A program made the translations under genes and the position numbers. A stretch of 64,000 nucleotides of DNA, taken from Acetilactobacillus jinshanensis (GTDB taxonomy: Bacteria; Bacillota; Bacilli; Lactobacillales; Lactobacillaceae). The stretch spans positions 496,001-560,000 of the forward strand of contig NZ_CP034726.1 of the NCBI RefSeq assembly GCF_004359375.1, given 5' to 3'. Positions 1 through 8,192 of the stretch are shown piece after piece; position 1 is the stretch's first letter; each line of letters opens with the position of its first letter. Below the pieces are notes generated by a model. That model made no database searches and had not been told where the DNA came from. It worked only from the letters and a program-made list of their open reading frames with translations.

Positions 1-395
1 AGGATGAATGGTAAAATCCGGTTTGAGATGTGAAGCCCGAAATGCTTTAGAAAGACGTTTGCGAAATTCCCGACTAGTCCGGCATGGGCCGGCATGATTG
101 CCACGTACGCCAGGATCAGGATCCAGCCGGTGATGAAGCCACCTTTTTCACCGAACGCTTTTCGGTTGTAGGCGTACACGGATCCGGCACCGGCAATGTA
201 TTTCGCCATTGCCGCAAAACAAACAGCAACACAGAGGATACCTAAACCGCCCAATAGAAAAGAAACGGGGATGTTGTACCCAGCAAATTTAGTCGTGGCC
301 GCAGTGGTGTAGGCTAGTGAATCTGTGGGTGCCATCCCTGAAATTGCCAAAGCAAAGAGACCCAGCAACGTTAATTTTTTCCGATCATTATGCAT
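1..395 (-). CDS. APC-family amino acid permease, N-terminal part (runs off window)
   Basis: The first 131 residues of an amino acid-polyamine-organocation permease; the rest lies beyond the left edge. It starts at ATG 393-395 (MHNDRKKLTLLG) with an AGGTAA ribosome site just upstream. A short charged N-terminus is followed by hydrophobic segments typical of TM1 to TM4, and by the family's early GMAPTDSLAY and YIAGAGSVYAYNRKAFG signatures. It begins 34 bases after the aminotransferase stop, so both are probably one transcript under the alanine-type attenuator at 1632-1847. That context suggests an alanine or related amino acid substrate; this is inference. Confidence 0.85.
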   Translation of the reverse strand, partial: MHNDRKKLTLLGLFALAISGMAPTDSLAYTTAATTKFAGYNIPVSFLLGGLGILCVAVCFAAMAKYIAGAGSVYAYNRKAFGEKGGFITGWILILAYVAIMPAHAGLVGNFANVFLKHFGLHISNRILPFI

Positions 396-429
396 CTGAA
401 AATTACCTCGTATTAAAATGATTAATTAG

Positions 430-1590
430 TTATTTTTGCATAAATTGTCGGATCCGTTTTAAAGCTTCCTTAATATCACTTAGACTAGCAGCATAACTAA
501 CCCTTACGTAGCCTTCGCCACCGGGGCCAAAGACGCTTCCGGGAACGACGCCGACGTGGGCCTTTTTAGCTAGTGTAAAAGCAAATCCGACACTATCATT
601 CTGATACTTTTTCGGTAATTTAGCAAAGGTATAGAATGCACCTTCGGGTTTTGGGCATTTAAAGCCGAGTTTATCTAAGCCGTGACATAGGACCTGGCTG
701 TTATGTCGATAAGCTCTTTTCATTGGTAGAGCGTCATCAGCACCGTTCTTAAAGGCTTCGTTAGTGGCGTACTGGGAACAGGTCGTAGCGGCTGTAATGG
801 TGATGGTGTGGACCTTATTAATCTTATCAATAATTTTCTTAGGGCCACAAACGAGGCCGATCCGCCAACCAGTCATGGCAAAAGTCTTGGATGCACCGTT
901 GAACATGATGACTTGATCTGGAATCATTGTGCCCATGGAATAATGTTTGCATCCATAGGTTAATTCACTGTAGATTTCGTCGGATAGACAGAAAATTGGG
1001 TACTGTTTGATAACGTCTGCTAACTGCTGGAGTTCTGCTTTCGAGTAAACGACTCCAGTGGGGTTATTAGGGTCGTTAAGAATGACGGCCTTAACTTTAG
1101 GATGTGTCTTTAAAGTCTTAGCTAACACTTTCGGTGATAATTTAAAGTTAGTACTATCGGTATTGATAAAGATGGGTTTAGCGTCGTGGATTAATACGTT
1201 CGGGATATAGAATGGATAAATTGGGGTTGGGATGATAACCTCATCTCCAGGGTTGATAATGGCGGCTAAGACAGAACCTAGGCCTTCACTGACACCGGTC
1301 GTAACGAGCATTTCCGATTTTGGATCGTAGTTTAATCCATAGTGAGATTTGAAGAATTTGCTCGCGTTGATTCGAAGGGACAATAGGCCACGCGGGTTAG
1401 TGTAATGGCTGTCGTCATTTTGAATCGCTTTAATCGCAGCTTCTTTGATATGAGCGGGAGTATGAAAACCCGGTTCGCCAACGGTTAATTTAACGACGTC
1501 CGGGATGTTAGCAATGTCATCGTTAAAACTATAAATGCCTAAAGGCCATTTTTGATTAACGTATGTGTTCATACGATTAGATAAATCCAT
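430..1590 (-). CDS. Class I/II PLP-dependent aminotransferase (alanine type suggested by leader)
   Basis: A 386-residue fold-type I aminotransferase of the aspartate/alanine aminotransferase group. Visible motifs are NDPNNPTG (about 172-179), the PLP-pyridine Asp in SDEIYSEL (about 204), the PLP-binding Lys in GASKTFAMTGWR (about 235) and the C-terminal substrate Arg in YVRVSY. ATG 1588-1590 is preferred over the upstream TTG (1597-1599), because the AAAGGGA ribosome site leaves about 9 bases to the ATG. The upstream leader peptide is rich in Ala codons and a permease follows, so I infer a role in alanine synthesis (pyruvate plus glutamate). Aspartate or aromatic specificity cannot be excluded from sequence. 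Confidence 0.9.
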   Translation of the reverse strand: MDLSNRMNTYVNQKWPLGIYSFNDDIANIPDVVKLTVGEPGFHTPAHIKEAAIKAIQNDDSHYTNPRGLLSLRINASKFFKSHYGLNYDPKSEMLVTTGVSEGLGSVLAAIINPGDEVIIPTPIYPFYIPNVLIHDAKPIFINTDSTNFKLSPKVLAKTLKTHPKVKAVILNDPNNPTGVVYSKAELQQLADVIKQYPIFCLSDEIYSELTYGCKHYSMGTMIPDQVIMFNGASKTFAMTGWRIGLVCGPKKIIDKINKVHTITITAATTCSQYATNEAFKNGADDALPMKRAYRHNSQVLCHGLDKLGFKCPKPEGAFYTFAKLPKKYQNDSVGFAFTLAKKAHVGVVPGSVFGPGGEGYVRVSYAASLSDIKEALKRIRQFMQK

Positions 1591-1631
1591 AAATATCAAT
1601 CCCTTTTCATTTTTATAGAATAATTGGCATT

Positions 1632-1847
1632 AAAAAATCCTCACGATTAATTATTAACCGTGAGGATTTGGCTACCGATTTAATTTTCGAGTCTAATTGG
1701 ATTAATCCACACAGTTAATAATTCCCGTGTGGATATCATCAATGATGATTAAGATATTCGCACAGGCATACGATAGCTATTTGCCGCAATAGCTAGCGCA
1801 GCCGCCTGAATATTCACGTGTTCTACGCAATACATGTTAACCATCAT
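1632..1847 (-). promoter_or_regulatory. Alanine-type leader-peptide transcription attenuator
   Basis: On the minus strand a short ORF is followed by four mutually exclusive pairing segments. Segment 1 (CCTGTGCGAATATC, inside the ORF end) pairs with segment 2 (GATATCCACACGGG). Segment 2 also pairs with segment 3 (CTGTGTGGAT). Segment 3 (TAACTGTGTGGATT) pairs at 13 of 14 positions with segment 4 (AATCCTCACGGTTA). Segment 4 is also the 5' arm of the terminator AATCCTCACG...CGTGAGGATTTTTT at 1632-1669. This is the textbook layout of ribosome-stalling attenuation: a stall at the Ala codons frees 1:2 and 3:4 and permits read-through into the aminotransferase. Confidence 0.82.
1749..1847 (-). CDS. 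Leader peptide rich in alanine codons (32 aa)
   Basis: A 32-codon ORF starting ATG ATG GTT at 1847 with an AAAGGAAG ribosome site at proper spacing. Residues 14-24 read QAAALAIAANS, with six Ala codons (GCG, GCT, GCA) in nine positions. The Ala run lies about 10 to 20 bases upstream of attenuator segment 1, the right distance for a stalled ribosome to leave segment 1 free. The peptide probably acts only through its translation. No signal peptide and no reason to think the product is stable. Confidence 0.75.
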   Translation of the reverse strand: MMVNMYCVEHVNIQAAALAIAANSYRMPVRIS

Positions 1848-1962
1848 TAACTTCCTTTCACCTAAAAATTATAAACATAATTAACGACTTGTAAATAGGT
1901 TGTGCCAATAAATATAAAATTATTTTGGAAATTTCCTAAAGAATGTGCTGATTTAGGTGAAA

Positions 1963-2637
1963 TTATCGGTACTTTAAATCTTTTGGATTAATCTTGAAGG
2001 GATCATAACTATCTTTATATCGGAAGCACATCGCCTTACTGCAGAGTTCGTGAACCAGTTGGTTACCGAGGATTCCAGAATGGCCTTTAATTTGTCGAAT
2101 GTGGAGATTAGTAAAGCGATGTAAGTATTGCTTAAGGACTCTAAGCTGACCGATCTTCCAGTCAGTATTTCGGGCGATCGATTGAATGGAGATACTGTGC
2201 CTGACGTTATGGGTAATGCTTTTAACCGATACTGAATCAGTGTTTAGCCTAATTTTGTGATTATACATCCGATGATTAATCAAGAATTTTAAGACCTGAA
2301 TCACGGCTTCTAATTCGCAGTAGTTATTATTTTTGGTGTTAAAGTAGGCTGAATTGAATGCTAATTGATGACTGGCATCGTTAATACTGTATGCCCAAGC
2401 GCCGTCGTTAGAGTTCCGTTGACCACCGTCGGTATATACAACCAAGTTAAGGCGATGGTGTTTAATCAAGCGTCGTTCTGATAAGGTCGCAAAGGTGGGA
2501 CGAAACACATAACGATATGCACTTTGATAGGTCTTAAAATAATGAAGCTGAGACTCAGGGTATAGATGATTCGGGAGGGATGATGTCCGATCAATTTTAA
2601 TCACTGAACCTGACCTAACTGCGAAATAGGGAGCCAT
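1963..2637 (-). CDS. RNase HI-like protein with N-terminal hybrid-binding domain
   Basis: A 224-residue protein. Residues 1-45 (PYFAVRSGSV, then FKTYQSAYRYV) resemble the viroplasmin-like RNA-DNA hybrid binding domain that precedes many type 1 RNases H. Residues 65-200 form the RNase H fold with YTDGG (Asp70), Glu108 in NNYCELEAV, Asp134 in NTDS and His186 in KGHSG. The family's fourth acidic residue, the Asp of NxxxDEL, is a His here (His196 in NQLVHEL). The enzyme may be weakened or inactive, although the other three carboxylates are kept. Monocistronic, divergent from msrA. Confidence 0.75.
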   Translation of the reverse strand: MAPYFAVRSGSVIKIDRTSSLPNHLYPESQLHYFKTYQSAYRYVFRPTFATLSERRLIKHHRLNLVVYTDGGQRNSNDGAWAYSINDASHQLAFNSAYFNTKNNNYCELEAVIQVLKFLINHRMYNHKIRLNTDSVSVKSITHNVRHSISIQSIARNTDWKIGQLRVLKQYLHRFTNLHIRQIKGHSGILGNQLVHELCSKAMCFRYKDSYDPFKINPKDLKYR

Positions 2638-2782
2638 GTAATTACACCTCCACGTTTATTATATAGAATGCGAGTAACGCACGTCTAAATTATTGTGATG
2701 TAACTTGCAAACTTGATTAATCTGATTAAAATATATCGTGTAAGATATGTTGCTGATTTAATGTAAAGGGAAAGGTGATAGC

Positions 2783-3319
2783 ATGGCAAAGTTTGATACC
2801 GCTATTTTTGCTGGTGGCTGTTTCTGGTGCATGGTTAAACCATTTGATACCATTCCAGGAATTGAGAAGGTGGTCTCTGGATATACCGGTGGTCACGTTC
2901 CGAATCCAACCTATGAACAGGTTTGTTCAGGTAAAACGGGACATACTGAAGCCGTTAAGATTACTTATGATCCCAGTAAGATTTCATACCATAAATTAGT
3001 CCAGATTTACTGGCAGCAGACCGATCCAACTGACGCTTCAGGCCAGTTTCAGGATCGTGGCAGTAGCTACCGCCCGGTAATTTACGTTAATAGTCCTGAA
3101 CAGAAAAAGGTTGCTGAAGCGTCCAAAGCCAAGTTACAGGCTAGTCCGTTATTTGATAAACCGATCGTAACCCAGATTAAACCTGCTAAGCCGTTTTATC
3201 CTGCCGAAGATTATCATCAGGAATTCTACAAGAAGAATCCGCTTAGGGATGCAATGGAAGAATTAGGCGGCCGTAAACAGTTTATTGATAAATACTGGAA
3301 GCATAACCAGAATAAATAA
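2783..3319 (+). CDS. msrA: Peptide-methionine (S)-S-oxide reductase MsrA
   Basis: A 178-residue enzyme that reduces methionine-S-sulfoxide in proteins and free methionine sulfoxide. The catalytic GGCFWC motif is at residues 11-16, followed by the family hallmarks [24 protein letters not shown] and YHQEF. The length is typical. A GGGAAAGGTG ribosome site precedes the ATG. It stands alone and diverges from the RNase H gene. A second reductase, the free-methionine-R type, lies at 19431. Confidence 0.95.
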   Translation: MAKFDTAIFAGGCFWCMVKPFDTIPGIEKVVSGYTGGHVPNPTYEQVCSGKTGHTEAVKITYDPSKISYHKLVQIYWQQTDPTDASGQFQDRGSSYRPVIYVNSPEQKKVAEASKAKLQASPLFDKPIVTQIKPAKPFYPAEDYHQEFYKKNPLRDAMEELGGRKQFIDKYWKHNQNK

Positions 3320-3549
3320 TTTTTGCTAAAGAGCGTTCTATAGCGATAAATATACAGTTATATATTAACAAAAGTAACTAACGTGGCTAATTTAAGTGAT
3401 ATTCTATAGATATAGAAACATATTCAAATTAATTTGATAATAAGTTGACATAATTAAGATTAAGAATATAATAACAATTGTATATCAAATGTTGAGTGTA
3501 AATAAGATCTCAATAATTAATAAACTAATAACATCTATCCTTAAAATTA
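3320..3549. other. AT-rich intergenic stretch without recognised gene
   Basis: About 230 bases of very AT-rich sequence after msrA. I see no ORF with a ribosome site, no RNA motif and no clear repeat. It ends in the bidirectional terminator at 3550-3587. Confidence 0.6.
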
Positions 3550-3587
3550 AAAAGATACTCTAAACGTAATATTTAGGGTATCTTTTT
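3550..3587. terminator. Bidirectional rho-independent terminator
   Basis: The hairpin AAAGATACTCTAAA...TTTAGGGTATCTTTTTT has A and T runs on its two sides. It can end msrA transcripts (plus strand) and transcripts of the gene at 3632 (minus strand). Confidence 0.8.
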
Positions 3588-3631
3588 TATAAACTGAATA
3601 AATAATTAATTATAAATTATTTTTCTGATAT

Positions 3632-3907
3632 TTAACAAACACCTTTAAAAAGTTCGTCAACGTATTTTTGATTGGTAATCTTAATGGCAACACCAGAAGT
3701 GGTTACAGTTGCGCATTGATTCTTATCTGTAGGTGTCTGTGAATAGCGAACACCAAGCAGGGCGTCAGCGTGCATATCTTTAGCTTGCTGCATCATTTCA
3801 TTTTTAGCGATTCTATAAGCATCGCTTAATTTACCAGACTTAGCGCCTTTAACGTGACCTAGAATCTTGTATGCCTGTTTAGGTAGATTGTTATTGAGAA
3901 CCTTCAT
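3632..3907 (-). CDS. Small YbjQ-like domain protein
   Basis: A 91-residue protein. The segment KNEMMQQAKDMHADALLGVRYS matches the pattern of the YbjQ/UPF0145 fold, in which a helix ends in GA(N/D)A(V/L)(I/L)GVR(F/Y) before a beta strand. The N-terminal LGHVKGAK also fits. The family was once called heavy-metal binding, but its function is not established. A GGAGGTTT ribosome site precedes ATG 3905-3907. The gene follows the hypothetical gene at 3926 by 18 bases and is probably co-transcribed with it. Confidence 0.55.
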   Translation of the reverse strand: MKVLNNNLPKQAYKILGHVKGAKSGKLSDAYRIAKNEMMQQAKDMHADALLGVRYSQTPTDKNQCATVTTSGVAIKITNQKYVDELFKGVC

Positions 3908-3925
3908 AATGAAACCTCCAATAAA

Positions 3926-4681
3926 TTAGACCTTAGCAATCTTGCTAGGATAACTAAGTTTGTAATCATAGTGTTTAACAAAATCGGTTGGTACGTATCC
4001 TTTATGATATTTTTTGACACGAGCTTCGAATTTAATTTTTTGATGATCTTTTAGATGACCAAGTTTACGAAAGCCTTGCGTATAACTGAACCATAAATGA
4101 CCAGTAATTTCCTTACCACGATATGTAATGTGTTTTAGTAATAATGATAGTTGGCCATTACTTTTACGACCAAATCGAGCGTAATCACCAATAAATTGAT
4201 AACGTTGATTATTGCCAAGTTGTGCTAATCGTTTTCGAGCGTGATCAACAAGCTGATAATTATTCTTAACGTGAATTCCACTTATAAATACAAATCCATG
4301 ATATATTGCATGAATTTGTTTAAGATCATCAACTGACCAGATTCGTTTCAATTGAACGGATATTTCATGAATGACTTGAAGCCAGGATGCAATCGTTAAT
4401 AATTTATGAGTTGCTTTTAGATATGTATGATGATTACGTGTAACAAAATTATCATTGATAAATGATCTAGGTTTAAATCCATAAATATAACTTAAGCCAC
4501 GGATTATTCGTCGGTAATTTTTATCAACATTAAGATGGCATGATCGATGTTTACGAAGACAAATTATTCTATAATTAATATTGTGCAAACTTTTAATAAT
4601 TTGTTTTTTAGCATGATTGATTTCAGTGGAATCTAAATTATGATATTGGATTGGATTTTGTCGATATTTGATAATAAACAT
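3926..4681 (-). CDS. Hypothetical basic protein, possible C-terminal nucleic-acid binding domain
   Basis: A 251-residue protein rich in Lys, Arg, His and Asn, with no signal peptide and no membrane segment. The last 90 residues (from YQFIGDYARFGRK, through GHLWFSYTQGFRKLG, to IKFEARVKKYHKGY) alternate strands and turns in a way reminiscent of small OB-like domains on plasmid and phage accessory proteins. I do not recognise the family with confidence. The gene is AT-rich and lies in an accessory-looking stretch. The upstream ribosome site is poor. Confidence 0.5.
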   Translation of the reverse strand: MFIIKYRQNPIQYHNLDSTEINHAKKQIIKSLHNINYRIICLRKHRSCHLNVDKNYRRIIRGLSYIYGFKPRSFINDNFVTRNHHTYLKATHKLLTIASWLQVIHEISVQLKRIWSVDDLKQIHAIYHGFVFISGIHVKNNYQLVDHARKRLAQLGNNQRYQFIGDYARFGRKSNGQLSLLLKHITYRGKEITGHLWFSYTQGFRKLGHLKDHQKIKFEARVKKYHKGYVPTDFVKHYDYKLSYPSKIAKV

Positions 4682-4826
4682 AAAATCAATTCTAAAAATT
4701 TAATTATTTCATAAATTTATACTAAGCAACGTTACGTTTTCAAGTAATTGCTAATCTGTGGTGTAAATGTGGTGTACCATAAATAGATATACGCTATAAA
4801 TGCCTATATAATGGCAATACTACTAC

Positions 4827-4859
4827 TAATGCACATAACCTATTGAGTTATGTGCATTA
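4827..4859. repeat. Perfect 13-bp inverted repeat, possible terminator
   Basis: TAATGCACATAAC and GTTATGTGCATTA flank a 7-base loop, just downstream of the minus-strand gene at 4873. No strong T-run follows on either strand, so termination is plausible but not certain. Confidence 0.5.
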
Positions 4860-4872
4860 TTTACACATTGAA

Positions 4873-5154
4873 TCATTTAAAATTACCCAGATTTAGCGTA
4901 ATTTCAATAAACTTCGGATCCATTTTCTTAAACCGACGATAATATTCTTTATCTAAATTTCGGTAATGCTGAGCAACTTGATGAATTTTATCAACGGCGT
5001 ATTTATGATACTTTGGTAAAATTGTTAATTCTTCATGCAAGCTAGCTAATGCGTTATGCATTTTACCGATTGAATAATCATTATCGATAACTTCTTTAAC
5101 TTGTTCGATGCTATTATCGACCAAGCTTTTTTGGAATTCGCTTAAATCATCCAT
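4873..5154 (-). CDS. Hypothetical 93-aa helical protein
   Basis: A soluble, highly charged, probably all-helical protein with no signal sequence. The middle (VIDNDYSIGKMHNALASLHEEL) and end (NLDKEYYRRFKKMDPKFIEI) give no family I can name. It starts at ATG 5152-5154 with an AGAAAGGTC ribosome site upstream. It is the last gene before the inverted repeat at 4827. Confidence 0.55.
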   Translation of the reverse strand: MDDLSEFQKSLVDNSIEQVKEVIDNDYSIGKMHNALASLHEELTILPKYHKYAVDKIHQVAQHYRNLDKEYYRRFKKMDPKFIEITLNLGNFK

Positions 5155-5251
5155 ATTTTTGACCTTTCTGATCTTAACTTGTAATCCGTTATATATTGCA
5201 GCAAAATTTTAATTGCTACTCAGTCATATTTCTAATTACAAAATAAAAAGA

Positions 5252-5413
5252 TTACTGATGAATAGCTTTGAATAACGTAATTTGTAATCCAGCAATAATA
5301 ATTAATAAAATAATCAAGCCAATTCTTAATAAATGATTACTGAAGAATGAAAAACCAATAATAAACATAATAATCCAGAAAATCGTACTGGTCCACCATA
5401 AAATTTTCGACAT
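5252..5413 (-). CDS. Small two-TM membrane protein (53 aa)
   Basis: A 53-codon ORF starting MSKILWWTSTIFW with an AAGGATGA ribosome site. Two hydrophobic stretches (about 8-24 and 30-45) are separated by FSNHLLR. It lies 12 bases after the 116-residue membrane protein gene at 5426, and appears to be the last member of that small operon. Function unknown. Confidence 0.6.
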   Translation of the reverse strand: MSKILWWTSTIFWIIMFIIGFSFFSNHLLRIGLIILLIIIAGLQITLFKAIHQ

Positions 5414-5425
5414 TTATAATCATCC

Positions 5426-5776
5426 TTAATTATTTTTTGCTAGATCTTTATTGGCGACGTAAATCAGACCACTCGTTAATAACGTAATTACTAAACCAAA
5501 AATTAACTGTCCCAACAAATATGGGAATACGATCATGGTCCAGATGGAACTGATAATTAATAAACCTTCGCCCACAAGAGATAATTTCAATAATTTAGCG
5601 TTATACTTGTACATTAATAATAAATTAAGTAATTGAAGTGCTGTCAATAATCCCGTTGATAATAAAGAAATATTAATCGAATTACTAAAACTGCCGACAT
5701 AGATATTGAATAACGTTACGCAGCAAAGGTACACACTGCTCAAACTTAATAATAATCGAAAAGCGCGATTTGGCAT
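5426..5776 (-). CDS. Hypothetical four-TM membrane protein
   Basis: A 116-residue protein with four hydrophobic segments (about 8-27, 31-54, 63-85 and 88-108), short loops and a charged C-terminus (KDLAKNN). An AGAGGGATC ribosome site precedes ATG. It lies between the small genes at 5252 and 5789 on the same strand, with short gaps. I do not recognise the family. Confidence 0.55.
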   Translation of the reverse strand: MPNRAFRLLLSLSSVYLCCVTLFNIYVGSFSNSINISLLSTGLLTALQLLNLLLMYKYNAKLLKLSLVGEGLLIISSIWTMIVFPYLLGQLIFGLVITLLTSGLIYVANKDLAKNN

Positions 5777-5788
5777 TTGATCCCTCTT

Positions 5789-6028
5789 TTAGTCGAAAAC
5801 TAAATTGAACTGGTCATTAATGTTAATAATTCGCTGCTTACTGATATCGAATTTAGTACCATGATCTTTACAGAAATTCTTTAAGACATCGCTATTGGTT
5901 TTAGTGACTTCAAACGTTGGTTGTCCTTTTACGTTTAATAAGTTAAAAATTACGTAGTCATTTTCAGATAACTTAGCAGCTAAATTCCGGCTAAAAATGT
6001 GTGAATTAATATGAATTTCTTTTTGCAT
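5789..6028 (-). CDS. Hypothetical small protein (79 aa)
   Basis: I choose ATG 6026-6028 (MQKEIHINSHIFSR), preceded by AAAGGTTGGA. A longer frame opens upstream, but it has no good ribosome site and reads into low-complexity sequence. The product is soluble with mixed alpha/beta character; no recognisable domain. It heads a three-gene group with the two membrane proteins at 5426 and 5252. Confidence 0.5.
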   Translation of the reverse strand: MQKEIHINSHIFSRNLAAKLSENDYVIFNLLNVKGQPTFEVTKTNSDVLKNFCKDHGTKFDISKQRIININDQFNLVFD

Positions 6029-6286
6029 AATAATATCCAACCTTTTCATTTTCGATAATCTAACGGATAACAAAAGAGACCAATGCGAATTACATTGGCC
6101 CGAAACTGCCATAAGTGTTCTATTAAATAAATTTTTGTCAATATCTATAAGATGACAAAACTCTACCTATATTGTATCTACATAAAATGCGTACAATAAA
6201 ATCTATTATGGTATGGCTTTCTACTGTTTCAGTTATTATGATAAACTAATCCCTTTTTAATTACAAAAGATTGTAATTACGACACT

Positions 6287-6318
6287 AAAAAAAGCCATCT
6301 AACTAAAGATGACTTTTT
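6287..6318 (-). terminator. Terminator of tRNA-Ser
   Basis: On the minus strand AAGTCATCT...AGATGGCTTTTTTT follows the tRNA-Ser 3' end by about 10 bases. Confidence 0.8.
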
Positions 6319-6328
6319 GGTGGGTCGA

Positions 6329-6416
6329 TGGAGAGTGAGGGATTCGAACCCTCGCGCCAAATTGATGACCTACACCCTTAGCAAGGGCGCCTCTTCAGCC
6401 ACTTGAGTAACTCTCC
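6329..6416 (-). tRNA. tRNA-Ser (GCT)
   Basis: A class II tRNA with a long variable arm. The acceptor GGAGAGT pairs with ACTCTCC. The anticodon loop TTGCTAA gives GCT, reading AGC and AGT codons. The T loop is TTCGAAT. The base after the acceptor stem is A rather than the G more usual for bacterial tRNA-Ser. CCA is not encoded. Confidence 0.95.
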
Positions 6417-6561
6417 ATAATTGATATTTATATCACTCGACACTTATTATTTTAATACGTTATTCTGGGATTTGTCTAGGGGTTGCCAAAAATTTCTTGA
6501 CTTTGACTGAGTTTCCGGGTTACCTTTTACGTAGTTATTAATTAAAGGAATGAATAAATCT

Positions 6562-7332
6562 ATGTATCGAGCAGTCGTATTTTTTGATTTAGATGGAACC
6601 CTATTGGATTCTTATAAACGAGTTCAACGCAGTAGTTTAAAGGCTTTACAGGAATTAAGGGCTAATCATATCCTGCCCGTTATTTCAACTGGCAGAAGCC
6701 TATTAATGATCAGATCAATCATGACTAAGACCCAGATTCACACGGCCATTTGTGCCAACGGAAGTTATATTCAGTATAAGAATGAACCATTGAATATTAT
6801 CCCAATTCCGACCGACATAATTGAACGCTTAATCAAACTCTCGGGTCAAAACGGTAAGGCCTTAGCCTTTCAGACTCGTGATCATATCGTATTAAACCGA
6901 GCTAATCCGTTAACGCATGCCGCCTATTTACACCACAGTGTTAATCCAACGGTTCGACCTGATTTCTACCGAACCCACCCGATTAACTTTATTAATCTGT
7001 TCACAACTAATCATGGGTACTATTACGTCAACCAGTTTAAGAATCAGTTAACGATCGTTTGTAACAGTACCAAATGCTTAGACGTTACTAAGGCTGGTGT
7101 CAGTAAGCAGCTTGGGATTAAGATCTTACTTAAAAAGTTACATATTGCAGGGATTCCAACCTATGCCTTTGGTGACGGTTTAAACGATGTTCAGATGTTC
7201 GATCAGGTCGATCACCCGATTGCCATGGGCGAAGGTTTAAAGCCATGTAAGGAACGTAGTGAATTCGTTACCGATACGAATGACCGTGGCGGAATCTTTA
7301 AAGGCTTAGCTCATTTTGGCTTAGTAAAATAA
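6562..7332 (+). CDS. Cof-type HAD-superfamily hydrolase
   Basis: A 256-residue cytoplasmic HAD phosphatase of the Cof/YidA type, which typically acts on small sugar or nucleotide phosphates. Motif I is FFDLDGTLLDS near the N-terminus, motif II ISTGRS, and motif IV GDGLNDVQMF near residue 210, with a C2-type cap between. ATG 6562 (MYRAVVFF) is preferred, because the in-frame ATG at 6550 directly abuts the AAAGGA ribosome site. It is transcribed divergently from tRNA-Ser. The substrate is unknown. Confidence 0.85.
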   Translation: MYRAVVFFDLDGTLLDSYKRVQRSSLKALQELRANHILPVISTGRSLLMIRSIMTKTQIHTAICANGSYIQYKNEPLNIIPIPTDIIERLIKLSGQNGKALAFQTRDHIVLNRANPLTHAAYLHHSVNPTVRPDFYRTHPINFINLFTTNHGYYYVNQFKNQLTIVCNSTKCLDVTKAGVSKQLGIKILLKKLHIAGIPTYAFGDGLNDVQMFDQVDHPIAMGEGLKPCKERSEFVTDTNDRGGIFKGLAHFGLVK

Positions 7333-7385
7333 AGTAAAATAAAAATGACTAAATTAATTAGTCATCATTAAAAGGATTGATTTAG

Positions 7386-7715
7386 ATGGGACTTACAATA
7401 ACGATTGCGGTGTTATTAGTCATCGTAATTGGTTTAATAATCTTACGTGCTTACCAATTTAAGCACCCTCAGACCATTCGGTGGCAGATTGGTCATCAAG
7501 TGTTTACGTTTGAATTTCCATTCCGCTGGATGCATTTAATGCGGTTCAGCAATTACTTCGAGGATGTGTTGGCAATGATCGGATTATTCGTTTTAGGCTT
7601 GATTGTTTTTATCGCAGTATGTGTATTCCTGTTCTTATTTATTGGATTTATCCTACCCATAATTTTAGTAATCGGCCTAATCGCTTTAATCTTTTTCTTA
7701 CTTTTTATACTCTAA
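7386..7715 (+). CDS. Hypothetical membrane protein
   Basis: A 109-residue protein with an N-terminal membrane segment (about 3-22), a 40-residue polar stretch rich in aromatic and basic residues, and a C-terminal hydrophobic block (about 60-109) that may hold two segments. An AAAAGGATTG ribosome site precedes the ATG. It follows the HAD gene by 53 bases. Its stop directly abuts the end of the convergent gene at 7716, with no terminator visible between them. Confidence 0.55.
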   Translation: MGLTITIAVLLVIVIGLIILRAYQFKHPQTIRWQIGHQVFTFEFPFRWMHLMRFSNYFEDVLAMIGLFVLGLIVFIAVCVFLFLFIGFILPIILVIGLIALIFFLLFIL

Positions 7716-8123
7716 TTAGATTGACATCCCGTTGATGCTAATCTTCGGAATGTTAACGACCTTTAATTTATTACCGGTCTGCTGGTAATAAACTTGAAAG
7801 ACACCACGGATGGTATTAATCGTGTTAATATCAAACGTCGTACTATTGATAAAGCTTCCGGACGTGGAATTTTCCGTTCGGAAGCTATTTTTGTATGCGA
7901 TGTAATTCTGGAGATCAACAACTTTAGACGTGATGATACTGTTGTAAATCTTAACGAAATAATCAAGCTGTTTAGCTTCACCTAAGTGGTAATGATTATC
8001 GATATAAACGATCTTACAAGCCATGTTAGTTAACCAATAAATCTGAATGATGGTCTGTTCGTTAATGGGCTTCTTTTTAAAGGTCGATAGTTGATCGAAA
8101 ATGATCTTGTATAGCGTTTTCAT
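7716..8123 (-). CDS. Hypothetical 135-aa protein
   Basis: A soluble protein starting MKTLYKIIFDQLS, with a GGAGGC ribosome site upstream. It has no motif I can assign. The second half is rich in Asn, Thr and Ser (FRTENSTSGSFINSTTF). Two other ORFs in this interval overlap it out of frame and look like shadows. Convergent with the membrane gene ending at 7715. Confidence 0.5.
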   Translation of the reverse strand: MKTLYKIIFDQLSTFKKKPINEQTIIQIYWLTNMACKIVYIDNHYHLGEAKQLDYFVKIYNSIITSKVVDLQNYIAYKNSFRTENSTSGSFINSTTFDINTINTIRGVFQVYYQQTGNKLKVVNIPKISINGMSI

Positions 8124-8192
8124 AATATTGCCTCCTCAAATCATTATAGATAACTACAATGATAAGTAAAATATTGTTAAAAGCAAGTCTTT

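Noticed and set aside
4745-4785. Direct repeats GTGGTGTA near the hypothetical genes, considered as an integrase attachment core
   Set aside because: Only 8 bases, no matching copy seen near the integrase at 10068-11237, and no tRNA at the site.
6188-6250. A 20-codon hydrophobic ORF on the plus strand, considered as a type I toxin
   Set aside because: No ribosome site and no antisense promoter or terminator pattern to support it.
7763-7985. ORFs on both strands inside the 7716-8123 gene
   Set aside because: They lie in other frames of a gene with a good ribosome site and have no ribosome site of their own.
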